DNA of 64,000 nucleotides. Origin: Methylomonas albis. GTDB taxonomy: Bacteria > Pseudomonadota > Gammaproteobacteria > Methylococcales > Methylomonadaceae. A program made the position numbers and the translations under genes. Below the pieces are notes generated by a model. The model saw only the letters and a list, made by a program, of their open reading frames with translations. It had not been told where the DNA came from and made no database searches. Location of the stretch: NCBI RefSeq assembly GCF_014850955.1, contig NZ_JACXSS010000001.1, forward strand, positions 1 to 64,000, in the 5' to 3' direction. Positions 37,574 to 49,000 of this stretch are shown in pieces; the stretch's first letter is position 1, and every line of letters starts with the position of its first letter.

Positions 37574-39133
37574 ATGACATCTCAACTGAATTATTATTTG
37601 AAACATCTGCACCAGGATATACCGGCCGGCATCGTGGTGTTTTTGGTGGCTTTACCGTTGTGTCTGGGGGTGGCGCTAGCGTCAGGTGCTCCATTGTTTT
37701 CAGGCATTATTGCCGGCTTGGTAGGCGGTATTTTGGTTTCCTGGGCCAGCGGCTCCCAGCTCAGTGTTTCCGGACCGGCTGCCGGCCTGACTGTCATCGT
37801 CTTCGATGCTATCGAAACCCTGGGCGGCTTTGGTGGTTTTTTGCTCAGCGTGGTGATGGCCGGGGGCTTGCAAATCATCCTGGGCTTCTTAAAAGCCGGA
37901 GTGATAGGCGCATTTTTTCCGGCATCGGTGATTAAAGGTATGCTGGCGGCAATCGGCGTGATTTTGATCATCAAACAAACCCCGCATGCCACCGGTTACG
38001 ACACCAGCTTTGAAGGTGACGAAAGCTATATGCAGGAGAGCGCGGAATCCAGCTTCTTCGAATTGTCGCAGGCGCTGGAAGCGATTACCCCTGGCGTTAC
38101 CTTGGTCAGCATCGTGGCCTTATTGATTCTGATTGTTTGGGATAGCGGCTTCATCAAACAATTCAAACCCTTAAAGCTGATTCCCGGACCCTTATTGGCG
38201 GTAATTTGGGGTATCAGTTTTAATACATTGGCGATGCATATTGCCCCGGAACTGGTGATCGGTGAGAAACATCTGGTCTCGCTGCCGGAATTGGGCAGCG
38301 CCGCTAATTTTATGAACCAGTTGCGTTTGCCGGATTTTAGCTACTTCACCAATCCCAAGGTCTACAGCATCGCCGGCACTATCGCGATTATCGCCAGCCT
38401 GGAAACGCTGCTCAGTCTGGAAGCGGTCGATAAACTAGATCCGCATAAACGGGTGGCGCCAACCAATCGCGAGCTTAAAGCGCAAGGTCTGGGCAATATG
38501 ATCAGCGGCTTGATGGGCGGCCTGCCGGTTACTGCGGTGATCGTACGTAGCTCGGCCAATATCAATGCCGGTGGTCAGACCAGAATAGCCTGTTTTTTCC
38601 ACGGTGTTTTGCTGCTAGTCAGCGTACTGTTTTTTGCGAAATATTTGAACATGATTCCGTTGGCTTGTTTGGCGGCGATTTTGCTGCAAACCGGCTACAA
38701 ACTGGCCAAGCCTGCATTGTTCGTGGAGTTTTATCGCAAGGGCTGGAATCAGTTCGCGCCGTTTGCGATTACCGTTGTGGCGATTTTATTCACTGACCTA
38801 TTGCTGGGTATTGCCATTGGTATGGCCTGCGGCTTCTTCTTTGTATTGAAAGCCAACTTCCATGCGGCGATTACCTTGACCCAGCATGGCGACCACTATT
38901 TATTGCGCCTGCACAAGGATGTCTCCTTCTTGAATAAGGCTTTGCTGCGCAAGCATCTGTCAGCGATACCCGATAACTGTGAATTGTTGATCGACGGTAC
39001 CAAAGCCCTGTTCATCGACCAGGACATCATTGAAACCATCGCGGATTTTCTACTAGCCGCGCCGGGTCGCGGTATTAATGTGGAAATCCAGGGTTTTAGC
39101 GTCTCTTCTGACATGTCTTCGTCCCCTCACTAA
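37574..39133 (+). CDS. SulP-family anion (likely bicarbonate) transporter
   Basis: Inner-membrane transporter of 519 residues with 10-12 helices (for example DIPAGIVVFLVALPLCLGVA and GLVGGILVSWASGSQLSVSG). The signature GLPVTAVIVRSSANINAGGQTR is in the middle. A short STAS-like domain closes the protein (from about residue 440, with LLIDGTKALFIDQDIIETI). SulP members next to beta-carbonic anhydrases are usually assigned to bicarbonate, often with sodium; that is an inference from context. It is the last gene before two terminator hairpins. Confidence 0.88.
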   Translation: MTSQLNYYLKHLHQDIPAGIVVFLVALPLCLGVALASGAPLFSGIIAGLVGGILVSWASGSQLSVSGPAAGLTVIVFDAIETLGGFGGFLLSVVMAGGLQIILGFLKAGVIGAFFPASVIKGMLAAIGVILIIKQTPHATGYDTSFEGDESYMQESAESSFFELSQALEAITPGVTLVSIVALLILIVWDSGFIKQFKPLKLIPGPLLAVIWGISFNTLAMHIAPELVIGEKHLVSLPELGSAANFMNQLRLPDFSYFTNPKVYSIAGTIAIIASLETLLSLEAVDKLDPHKRVAPTNRELKAQGLGNMISGLMGGLPVTAVIVRSSANINAGGQTRIACFFHGVLLLVSVLFFAKYLNMIPLACLAAILLQTGYKLAKPALFVEFYRKGWNQFAPFAITVVAILFTDLLLGIAIGMACGFFFVLKANFHAAITLTQHGDHYLLRLHKDVSFLNKALLRKHLSAIPDNCELLIDGTKALFIDQDIIETIADFLLAAPGRGINVEIQGFSVSSDMSSSPH

Positions 39134-39176
39134 AGCAAACCGGCCACTTTAAGCCGCTACAAATAGATAGTTGCTC

Positions 39177-39213
39177 ATCGGTTTCGGAAAAAGCCGCGCC
39201 GAAACCGATTTTT
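39177..39213 (+). terminator. Intrinsic terminator after sulP
   Basis: An 11-base stem (39177-39187 with 39199-39209) has an 11-base loop and is followed by TTTT. It ends the carbonic anhydrase-SulP transcript. Confidence 0.85.
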
Positions 39214-39240
39214 GACGCATGAATTTCGAATGTTTTTGGT

Positions 39241-39270
39241 AGCGGAGTCTAATTGCTAAACTCCGCTTTT
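39241..39270 (+). terminator. Second hairpin terminator before the acylase gene
   Basis: AGCGGAGT (39241-39248) pairs with ACTCCGCT (39260-39267), followed by TTTC. It lies 28 bases after the first terminator and may be a back-up. Confidence 0.65.
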
Positions 39271-39379
39271 CTAAAAATCCCATCAGTCACCTTTTAAATT
39301 CTTAGCCCTATAATAGCCGGGGCGGTTGGCGACTTTCGCCGTGCCAATTTTTTCCAATCTGCCAGAGGCTGTATCAACC

Positions 39380-41746
39380 ATGTCCAAAATGCGCGTTGCC
39401 TCCTTGTCGATTGCCGGTGTCGTTTCCGGCGGAATTGCTTTGGTAATAGGGCTGTTGCTGGCGTCTCTACCCACCGAAAATGGCGAAGTAGTTTTGCCCG
39501 GCCTTTCCAGTCAAGCCAGCGTCAAAAGCGATGCCTTCGGCGTGCCGGAAATCGAAGCGTCGCAGCGAGAAGACGCCTATCGCGTGTTGGGCTACTTGCA
39601 TGCCCGCGACCGTTTGTTTCAGATGGAATTGATGCGTCGCAAAAGTGCCGGGCGCTTGGCCGAACTGTTTGGTGCCAAAGCGCTGGACGCGGACCGCAAA
39701 CAACGCGTCTATCAAATGGACCGCGCCGCGCAACGGATCGTTGCCGATTTGCCGCCGACCCAACGTCTGGCATTGCAGGCTTATGTCGATGGCGTGAATC
39801 AATTCATCGACCATGCCCGTGTTCTGCCGCCGGAATTTCTGGCGCTGCGCCACCGCCCCGAGCCTTGGCGTCCTGAAGATAGCATCCTGGTCGAGTTGGC
39901 GATGTTTCAAACCCTGAACGGCCAGGAACAGGACGAGCGCATGGTCAGCGTGATGGATCGCGCGCTGCCTCAGGAGCTTGTGACCTTCTTGACGCCGGAT
40001 ACCGATCCCTACGCCAAGGCATTAATCGGGGGCAGCCTACCGCGCCGCTTTAATGCGTCAATTCCGCTTGAGGCGCTGGCCAGCCTGCCCGGCACCGATT
40101 CAACGCTGACGCTTAACCAAGCAGTGGATGCCGAAAACGTGGTGTCCGGGTCCAACAACTGGGTGGTCGCCGGCAGCAAAACTAGCGATGGCCGGGCGAT
40201 GATCGCCAACGACATGCACTTGGCGCTGAATGTGCCCAACATCTGGTACCGCGCCGATCTGAGCTACGGCAATCGCCATATCTACGGCGTGACTTTGCCC
40301 GGCGTGCCCGCCGTGATCGTGGGCGGCAACGATGATGTCGCATGGGGTTTTACTAATGTCACCGGCGACTTTCTGGATTTGATTCGCCTGGAGACTGATT
40401 CGGCCCATCCCGGCCAATATCTCACGCCGCAGGGTTGGCAAGCGTTTACCGAACACCAGGAAACCATTCGGGTTAAAGGCGAGCCCGATGTGACGCTGAC
40501 CCTACGCGACAGCGAGTGGGGGCCGGTATCCGATCAAGATTTATTGGATCAGCCAGTGGCCATCAAATGGACTGCGCTTGAGCCGCACTTCGTGGACCTG
40601 GGCCTGATGGATATGGACCAAGCCCGCAATACCCAACAAGCCGCGGCGGTGATGAATCGCTTCGGCGGGCCGCCGCAGAATGTGGTGATCGCTGGTCGTG
40701 ACGGCCATATCGCCTGGACTTACATGGGCCGTTTCCCCAAACGCCGTGGATTCGACGGTCTGATCAGCCAGTCGTGGGCCGACGGCAACCTTGATTGGGC
40801 TGGCGCTATCCCTCCCGATGAATTGCCGCGCCTGTGCGACCCGGCGGACGGTTTTATCGTCACCGCCAACAATCGCACCTTAGGCCGGGATTACCCCTAT
40901 GTGATCGGCCATAACTGGTCCTTGAGCTATCGGGCGTACCGCATTGAGGAATTGCTGAAAAGTCGTAGCGGCCTGACCGAGCCGGATTTGCTGGCAATTC
41001 AATTGGATACTCGCAGTGAAATTCTGGCGTTTTACCAGCAACTGGCGCTCGACGCTTTGGACCGTCTGAGCGACACGGACGACAGCGTGCAAAAAGCCCA
41101 CAACGCCATCGCCGCCTGGGACGGCTACATGCAAACCAGCAGCATAGGCGCGCCAATCTTGAACGAATTCCGCACCCGCCTGGCCGGCGCAGTGTTTGAG
41201 AAAGTGGTCGCGGCAGGCCAAACGCTGGACCCGCAATTTCGTTACGCCTGGCGGGAAATGGAAACGCCGCTGCGGCAATTGTTGACGCAACGGCCCAAAG
41301 GCGTGCTGAACCCGCGTTATCAAGACGATTGGCAGGCCATGATCGTGGCAACCTTGCGGGAAACCGTACAAGCATTGCGCGAGAAATATCCCAATGTCGA
41401 GCCCGATCAACTGACCTGGGGCATGACCCACCCGGTTAATTTACGCCACCCGTTCAGCAAAGTAGCGTCTGCTTTGAGCGGCGTGCTGGACATGCCGGCC
41501 TTCGACAGCGACGGCTGCGCCAGCGTTTGCGTCAAGGTCATGGATAACGCCCATGGCGCCAGCGAACGGCTGGTCTTGTCGCCCTCTCACCCGGAAAACG
41601 CCTTGTTCCACATGCCGGGCGGCCAGTCCGGCCACCCGTTATCGGCACACTACCGCGACCAGCAGGATTTTTGGCGGGATGGGGTGGCTTTACCGATGCG
41701 GCCGGAGGCGGCTGGGGATGTGTTGCGGTTTGTGCCACGGTTATAG
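39380..41746 (+). CDS. Penicillin-acylase family N-terminal nucleophile hydrolase
   Basis: Periplasmic amidohydrolase precursor of about 788 residues. ATG 39380 gives a hydrophobic N-terminus (LSIAGVVSGGIALVIGLLL) that may be a signal or an anchor. The alpha-chain region has AYRVLGYLHARDRLFQMELM and RRKSAGRLAELFG. Self-cleavage is expected before Ser258 in the motif VSGSNNWVVAGSKT, making Ser258 the nucleophile of the beta chain. Other conserved parts are ANDMHLALNVPNIWY and VTGDFLDLIRLETD. Known relatives hydrolyse beta-lactam amides or acyl-homoserine lactones; which one applies cannot be read. It stands alone between the carbon locus and the defence-like island. The 152 bases after it contain nothing I recognise. 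Confidence 0.88.
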   Translation: MSKMRVASLSIAGVVSGGIALVIGLLLASLPTENGEVVLPGLSSQASVKSDAFGVPEIEASQREDAYRVLGYLHARDRLFQMELMRRKSAGRLAELFGAKALDADRKQRVYQMDRAAQRIVADLPPTQRLALQAYVDGVNQFIDHARVLPPEFLALRHRPEPWRPEDSILVELAMFQTLNGQEQDERMVSVMDRALPQELVTFLTPDTDPYAKALIGGSLPRRFNASIPLEALASLPGTDSTLTLNQAVDAENVVSGSNNWVVAGSKTSDGRAMIANDMHLALNVPNIWYRADLSYGNRHIYGVTLPGVPAVIVGGNDDVAWGFTNVTGDFLDLIRLETDSAHPGQYLTPQGWQAFTEHQETIRVKGEPDVTLTLRDSEWGPVSDQDLLDQPVAIKWTALEPHFVDLGLMDMDQARNTQQAAAVMNRFGGPPQNVVIAGRDGHIAWTYMGRFPKRRGFDGLISQSWADGNLDWAGAIPPDELPRLCDPADGFIVTANNRTLGRDYPYVIGHNWSLSYRAYRIEELLKSRSGLTEPDLLAIQLDTRSEILAFYQQLALDALDRLSDTDDSVQKAHNAIAAWDGYMQTSSIGAPILNEFRTRLAGAVFEKVVAAGQTLDPQFRYAWREMETPLRQLLTQRPKGVLNPRYQDDWQAMIVATLRETVQALREKYPNVEPDQLTWGMTHPVNLRHPFSKVASALSGVLDMPAFDSDGCASVCVKVMDNAHGASERLVLSPSHPENALFHMPGGQSGHPLSAHYRDQQDFWRDGVALPMRPEAAGDVLRFVPRL

Positions 41747-41898
41747 AGCCAATGTGGGCGCTCTGTCCCTCATACTTACACTATTAACCTGGCTGCCCCT
41801 GTCACTGGTGTTCTCTGATGCTCAAGCGGTGATGAACGGCTTTCTCAAAAATCTATAAAAATGCGTCGGAGTTGTTGCTTCCTGGACATTGAACGTCG

Positions 41899-42939
41899 TC
41901 ACGGCAAATCACCCAACTCCTGCTCAATCTGTTCAATGCTCGGCAAATTTTTGGTTAGCTCAACTGGCAGAGATTCAACAAGCTGATACTCGGCCACGCC
42001 GATCGGCTTGTTGGTATCCCGCAAAGCATATTCGGCCACAACCCGGTTTTGTGTCTTGCACAGCAATAGACCAATGGTTGGCTGGTCGTGCTCGGATTTC
42101 AGTTGCACATCTACCGCCGTCAGGTAAAAGCTCAATTGCCCCGTGTGTTCAGGCTTGAAAGCACCGGTTTTGAGCTCCACCACCACGTAGCAGCGCAGCT
42201 TCAGGTGGTAAAACAACAAGTCGATGAAGAAATCGTCGCCGCCCACTTCCAGATGATACTGCCGGCCGACGAAAGCAAAGCCAGCGCCGAGTTCGATCAG
42301 AAAACGGGTGATGTGCTGAATCAGCGCGTTTTCAATTTCCCGCTCGTCGGCTTCCTGACCGATACCGAGGAAATCGAATAAATAGGGATCTTTCAAGGAC
42401 TCGCGGGCCAAATCCGAATGGGGCTTTGGCAAATTGGCTTCGAAATTGGTGACCGCATTACCTTCCCGTTCCAATAAACGGGTTTCGATGTGGATGTTCA
42501 ACACATTGCGCGACCAAGCGTATTCAATAGCCCGCTCGGCGTAACGCTTACGGTTTTCGGCGTCTTTTAGTTTGCTGAGTAACACCAAGTTATGGCCCCA
42601 GGGCAATCGTCCAACAAGCTGTTGGACAATTTCGGCATCGGGCCAAGCTTCCGCGAAAGCACGCATATACATCAAATTGGCTCGCGAAAAGCCTTTCATA
42701 TCCGGAAACGCGGTGCGCAAATCGTGTGCAAGCCTCTCGATCACCTTGGCGCCCCAGCCTTGTTGCGCTTGCCGCTCCAGTATGTCGCGGCCGATTTGCC
42801 AATACAGCAAGACTAATTCGCGATTGACGGATAAGGCCGCGCGTTGTTGGGCGGAGTGGATGCGGGTTTTGAGTTCGGTTAGCCAATCGGTGTAGCCGGT
42901 GGGTGGTGACGATTTTAGAAAAAAGGCATCAGATGTCAT
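41899..42939 (-). CDS. YhcG/DUF1016 family PD-(D/E)XK nuclease protein
   Basis: A 346-residue protein with an N-terminal DUF1016 helical domain (LVLLYWQIGRDILERQ, then GWGAKVIERLAHDLRTAFPD and FSRANLMYMRAFAEAWP) and a C-terminal PD-(D/E)XK-like domain. In the latter, Asp in DDFFIDLLFYH and Glu/Lys in YVVVELKTGAFKPEHTGQL form the nuclease pattern. These genes often sit inside type I restriction loci, between hsdM/hsdS and hsdR. A broken hsdR lies 6.6 kb away on the same strand, so this is probably a remnant or passenger of that locus. Composition is like the host genome, unlike the neighbour upstream. Function in the family is not settled. Confidence 0.85.
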   Translation of the reverse strand: MTSDAFFLKSSPPTGYTDWLTELKTRIHSAQQRAALSVNRELVLLYWQIGRDILERQAQQGWGAKVIERLAHDLRTAFPDMKGFSRANLMYMRAFAEAWPDAEIVQQLVGRLPWGHNLVLLSKLKDAENRKRYAERAIEYAWSRNVLNIHIETRLLEREGNAVTNFEANLPKPHSDLARESLKDPYLFDFLGIGQEADEREIENALIQHITRFLIELGAGFAFVGRQYHLEVGGDDFFIDLLFYHLKLRCYVVVELKTGAFKPEHTGQLSFYLTAVDVQLKSEHDQPTIGLLLCKTQNRVVAEYALRDTNKPIGVAEYQLVESLPVELTKNLPSIEQIEQELGDLP

Positions 42940-43012
42940 TCAGAAATCTCAACGATATAACTAACATTTACTATCACGAAATTGATACTCACGGAATATC
43001 AGCAACAAAAAA

Positions 43013-46000
43013 TCAATTACTGACGGCATCTTGTTCTAATACTTTCCAAAGTAAAGGCCAGTTTTCTACCTGTATATACCTTTCTATCCTCCGCATGAAG
43101 ATGCAAAATTCACTAAACTCCTTTGTATCGATCGGAAGCAGAATGGATATTCGATGCATAACAACAATAAAATTATTGACTCGCAATAAAGTGGCTATCT
43201 CTTGATTAACTCTAAAAAGTAAATCTGGAATTACCGACCACAGAGCCGGTTCAGTACGTACTCCGGCAAGTGCTTTATCAATTAAATGCTCACGTAAACT
43301 TAAGGCTTGATCATTTTTTAACCGCCCAAGCAACTCGGCTTGTGCTAAAAAATATTTTTGGGTAGCTTGATTTAACGAAGTTTCCTGAAGAAATCTTTCT
43401 ATAAAACTGGTGATTAATTCAACCAGTTCAAGCTGCACAGAGTCTGGATAACGTGCCAGAATGGAAAAGTAACTATTCAATAGATTGCAATCCCCGTTTT
43501 TAATGGCTTCTAGCCAAAAAACCATGGACTGATTTTGCGTGGGCGATTGCCCTCCGGATAATTGTGCTCGGATTTGTTCGGCGTATGTCCATCCTTGATT
43601 GGTAATAACGCTATTTTTGTGATTGTTAACAAAATCGTTTGGCTCTAGAAACTCAAACTGCCGAAACTTAGTATGATCAAATGTACTGCAAGCATTCAAA
43701 ATCGGCTGAAGCATTTCGAGTACTGCTTGCTTAGCCGTGCTAAAGTAATCAATATCTCGTTTGAGTACACCTAATGTTCCGCCTATGATTGTTCGCCACC
43801 AAGAAGCTGCACTAGGCAAAATGACATCAGCTTCATTATCTACTTCGCTGACAAAAGGGTTCTGTTGTTTTTGCAATGTGACAACTGCTTCCTTAATGTT
43901 TTTGGACGCTATAACCCAATAATCTAAATCAGAAGCCTTTTGCTGTAACATTCCGCCTAATATGCGGTCGGCGTAAATATATGCCCAGGTAACACGATCC
44001 TCGTAAGTATTATTTTTGAATTCTGCTGTGATTTGAAAATAATTCCATATTAGGTGTAGCAGTTCGATATAGTGTTCAAACGCTTCTTTGGTATCCGGGC
44101 TTTGATCCAGCCTTAGCAAGGTTTGAATAAGTGCTTCAATCTGCTTTTGCTTGCTGGATTCATCAGGGAGGTGCAGGTAGGCTGCAAGCAGGTTTTGAAG
44201 AACGATTGGATTTAAACTTGATGCCGCTAAATCATCCAGCAGTTCATTCATTTTTCCTGCAGAAATCCAGTCAGTAGAAAGCGCTTGTTCAACAAACGTG
44301 GCAAGATCAAATGGTTTTCCAAAAGGTAGCGCGGCAATACTTGCTAAACGTTTTTTCGTTTTTTCAGTGTTGACAGCATCAGCAAAAAGCCACTCAGCGG
44401 ACATTTCAGCTGGGCTGGCTGATATAAGTATGTCGCTATAAGCAGGGAGGATTTGCAACCAATGATGTTCGGAAAGTTTAGAAATTTTGAGCGCATATTG
44501 AGCAAAGGAAAAGAAAAAGTCAGCTGAATGATCACAGCAAGTTTGCAAAGCATTAACCGCTACATTAAAACCATCACTAGCCAAAATAGATCGGTGGTTA
44601 ATTAAATCCTCCTCCGATAAAAGTCCTATTTTGACTATTTCATCCAGCCAATCGATACGTTTTTCAGATATTAAATGTTCTAAACGTATATACGGAGTCA
44701 GGATGTGAAGTTGGCTAAGATGTCCATTGGCGGCCTGACCTGAAATACAAATCATATCGCCGACCCCATTTTTTGGCTTAAATTCAATAGTAATTTTTCG
44801 GCCATCAATGGTTTTAGAAAGCGATTTTCCACTCCCTAAATTAATAATTGATTCAGTCAACTCTTTCCATTCATGTTCAGGAATTAATAAATCAAGTGTT
44901 TCGATGTACTCGCCTGTCTGGAAATAGCAGCTTAAATAAGGTTCTAATGCAGGGTGGGACAATAATTTGACTAAAATATTATTAGGAAGACATCTTAAAG
45001 GAATTGCGAATACTTCGATCGCCAATGCCTTATCTTCATCTTTTAAACAAAATTTAAATTGATCGATAATTAATTCGGTAAAACGAAATAAAGTTGCTTC
45101 ACGTAAAGCAGGCTGATTCCGCCATGCGGGTTCCAGATAGGAAAACAGCCAGTGATAATATTCTCTAATAGAACCGAATTGATTAAGTAACATCCATGGC
45201 AAACACATTCTTAAACTTTGTTCCGTTGCCATGCGCTGAATTGGATCAATGCTGAATTCTTCTCCAAATGAAACCAACCTTCCTCTCTGAGGCAAGAATT
45301 TGTAATACAACCAGTCTGCCACTGCTATTCGTTGTGCCCGATTAAATTTTTTCGACGCCCAAATATCTACCATTGCGGCATCTACTAACCGATGCAGTTG
45401 AAATCGAAACGACGCCTCCTCTGGCATTAAGTCGGGGCGTAAGGGTTCTTTATTGAGAATAGATGTAGGTGCTAGGGTTAAGAACAGGCTTTCGCGCAGT
45501 TTTGCCAAAAAAGAATTTTCTATTAAACAACCTGATGTTACATCGATCTTGGCTAGAGCTATTTCGCTCATCAAGTAACTTAACGGTGGTAAACGGCAGC
45601 CAATACCAGCACGAATCAAAGTTCTAAAGCATTCAACAAATTTGCCTTCTGTAATCACCTTTCGTGAATAGAGTAAGGCTAATATGTCATGTACACCAAC
45701 AATAGGTACATTTTGATTTGCTGAGGCTGTTGTATAGCTACCGAGCAAACGATCATCTATCCAAACGGGAAAGTTTATCTGCTCAACACCTAGCAATAAT
45801 TGTTGCAATGCTAAACTCAAGTTCCAATCATCAGGTGACTCGTCGGGTAATCGCGGTAATGTAAGAAGTTTAAGCTTGTCTTTGGCTTGCAAGCGTTTGA
45901 GTTCAGATTGCAAGGATTCTAACCAAGCTTTGATTTTATGCCGATATCGGTTGCTTTCAATATCTGAATGTAGTTGATCCTGCAAACCATCAATACAATA

Positions 46001-49000
46001 AAAATTGAATAATTTAGCAGCAGATTCTAATAGATTTAAATTAAGCAATCGCTCTAAAAATGGTCGATCTACTAACAAGTTATTGCAACTGCTAAGCTGT
46101 ATAAATTTTAATGGATCTGGACTATGAGTCGATATTTTTTCGAGCAGATTTTCGTCAAGAAATAACTCACCTTGCTCCTTCATGAACGCGAAAACATCCA
46201 CATATGTCATCCTTAGAGCTTTCAAAGCTTCAGGAATTTCTCCACTTTCAAATAATTCAGTTGCGAAATGATCCTCTACAATCCAGAGATTAAGTTTATC
46301 AGCAAGATGCCAATTAATGCGATCAAGGAGCTGTAAGCCTGAAAATTCTCCAGCTTCTAGCTTTGGCTCTGGTAGCCATTTCAACGACAAACTATCCAAA
46401 TGATTAAACAATTTTTCAGCCTGTTCAATCAAGTCGGACTGAGCGCGAGCCAATTGTTGAATTTCATTTCCAATAATAGAAAATAAACAAGGTGCGATAT
46501 AGATATCATCAAAAGCCTTATCGAGAACTGGAAAGAGCTTGAGTTGGTGTGCCATTAAACATGCTGAATAATCCATGATTACGGAACCTCCTTGCCAATC
46601 TTTAAGCAAAGGCTCTATCGAGCCTCCCCCGTAACTCATCGGGAACGGCACATGCTGGCATAGTGGCTTATTATGGTTATTTAACCACCGCCAGTAGAAC
46701 TCAACGCCAAACCCACTTCGTTTGCTATCTAACCATAAATGCTGCGGTAGTTGTCCATCAAGAAATTGTTGCCAATTTGCTCTGCTACGTTCTTGGCCTT
46801 CATGCATCCAGTCTAAAAGCGTTGGCAATTTAACTTCCTGTAACAAACCACTATCCGGAAACTTGTGCCGTAAAGCTCCCAGTTGCATGACGGCCCAATC
46901 GCTATGACCGGACTCAAAGCCAACCATTGCAGCACAGAGCAGTAATTGAGGATCGTCAGGATGCAGTTCGACTGCGTATTGCGCATAACGGAATGCTTCC
47001 TCGCGGTCAATTGGTAGGCTGTATTGTGCGATTTGCACTAAAACTTGAGGAGTTTTAAAACCTTGTTCAGCTCCTTGCTTGAGTAGCTCGATAGCTCGCG
47101 GAACGTCACCCAACGATACTTGCAATGTTGCTCGTTGCACCAAAAGCCGCTCATTTGGTTTCGCTAACCACAAAGGTTCGCTTGCCTCCCACGCTGGCAA
47201 ATATTGACCCAAGGCAATTTGTACGGACATACGGCTAGCGAAGTAATTGTTTATAACCCCCTCGCGCTCAAATACAGGCCGGTATTGATCTAAAACCACC
47301 AAAGCTTCTTTAGGTTTATTTAATGCCCATAGCGATTGGGCGAGCTTTTCGACAATATGTGCAGGAGTTTCTTCTTTGAAGCGTTCTAAACATAGCTTGG
47401 TGGACTCAGCTAATTCCTGCCACATGCGCTCATGATGATAGATATTCACAAGATTGATGTAGTCGAGCCGTGTACCTGGATTTTTTACCAGTTCTTTAGC
47501 AATAGCGAGCCCATCGGAAATTTTGCCACACCTTAGCCAATAACCAGCCTTAACTCGACGATATTGGTCTGCATCGTCCAATTCGATTATTCGTCCCGAT
47601 AGTTCATATAGTCGCCCTAATGAGTCAAGACTATGAACGGCTCGATCAATCCAATGTATTTTGTCTTCGTCGTTTTCAAAAAAACGTTTTTCAAAACGTA
47701 AGAGGTGTTGCCAAGCGGATTCATCTTGGCTCGTGTGCAATAGTAAATCTGCGTACATTTCTATTTGCCACATCGGAGAATGTGACTGTTTACAAGCTTC
47801 GTGCAGCGCATTAAGCGTATGGCTCCAGTCATAATCAGCGCTAAGTCGCATCAAGCAAAGAATGGGTGCCGGATCGATTGGATTTTTAGTCAGGACGGAC
47901 TTTGCTTTTTCAATCGCATCGGTACGTTTGTCGGGCAAACAAGTACAAACGGCAAGATCGGCGCTGATAATCGCGTCCCTTAATTCGCTTCTTGGCTCTG
48001 CGTTTATATTTTTTAGTGCTTGCTCTGAATAATTCAGGGCTACTCGCATTTGCTTTTCGTGATCTTCACCTAGCGCAAACATATTGGATACAAAGAACTG
48101 CGAGGGAATCACACCAATGCTGTGAAGATCAGTAGGTAGCGCTTGCCAAAACGCAATATAGCTAGCAGTCAATTGAAAGAGAATATTGTCCTTATTTTTA
48201 GAAAGTGTTGGCGCAAGAATTTGCCAGGCACCATCTGCATTTTTCATGGCTAATAAACAAAGCGCTTGAAACCGCCTGATTTCCTCAGTAACCGGCGTTG
48301 CCAACTTGCTCATAAACCCGTCAATTTCCGAGAATCGTCCAGAATCCAGTAAATACTTGAATGAGTAAATTACAACGGGTTCAGAATCGAGCGGTGCAAG
48401 GATAGCAATGGCATCGTCAAATTTCCTTTCTCTGGCAAACTCAAAAGCTCGGTAAGTTCGATCATCGATTTTTGGATTAAGACGGCAGGCTGTTCTATAG
48501 TAAGAGGTATATTGCTCGTCAGGCTTATCATCTTCTTGAGCCCAACGAGCCGCGTAGTAGTAATATCGCGCTTGAATATCTTGAGGAATATGACTACCGG
48601 TTAGCGAAGTTAGCTCAACCGTCAGGTTATTCCAAGCAGCTTCGATGTTTCCTGCTCCTCGCATTGCACTAATTGATTCGAGCTTTTCCGTATAAACATC
48701 ACCGAGTTCGGTGCACAACTGTTCTAACTCTGAGGAAAACGAGGATTCAATTATTTTTGATTCGGTGGCAATTCCAACGTAATTAGTTACTGTATTATTG
48801 AGTGGCGCACTTTCATTCTTAAAGCCTGGCAGTGGTTTTAAAGAGGCATGTTGAAGTGCATGAAGAACAAAAGCAGCTGCATTTTGCGCAGCTTGTTGCT
48901 GACGTTCTTTTTTGTCTTGGTGCTTATTTCCATCTGCCCAATCGCAAATAGCCTTAACTAATATCCAATCGACCTTCTCATCTTGACACGCTGTATAGAG

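Noticed and set aside
44815..44845. GSGKS sequence within the giant nucleosidase-TPR protein
   Set aside because: The Gly/Ala four residues before the GK pair is missing and no Walker B follows, so it is not a credible P-loop.
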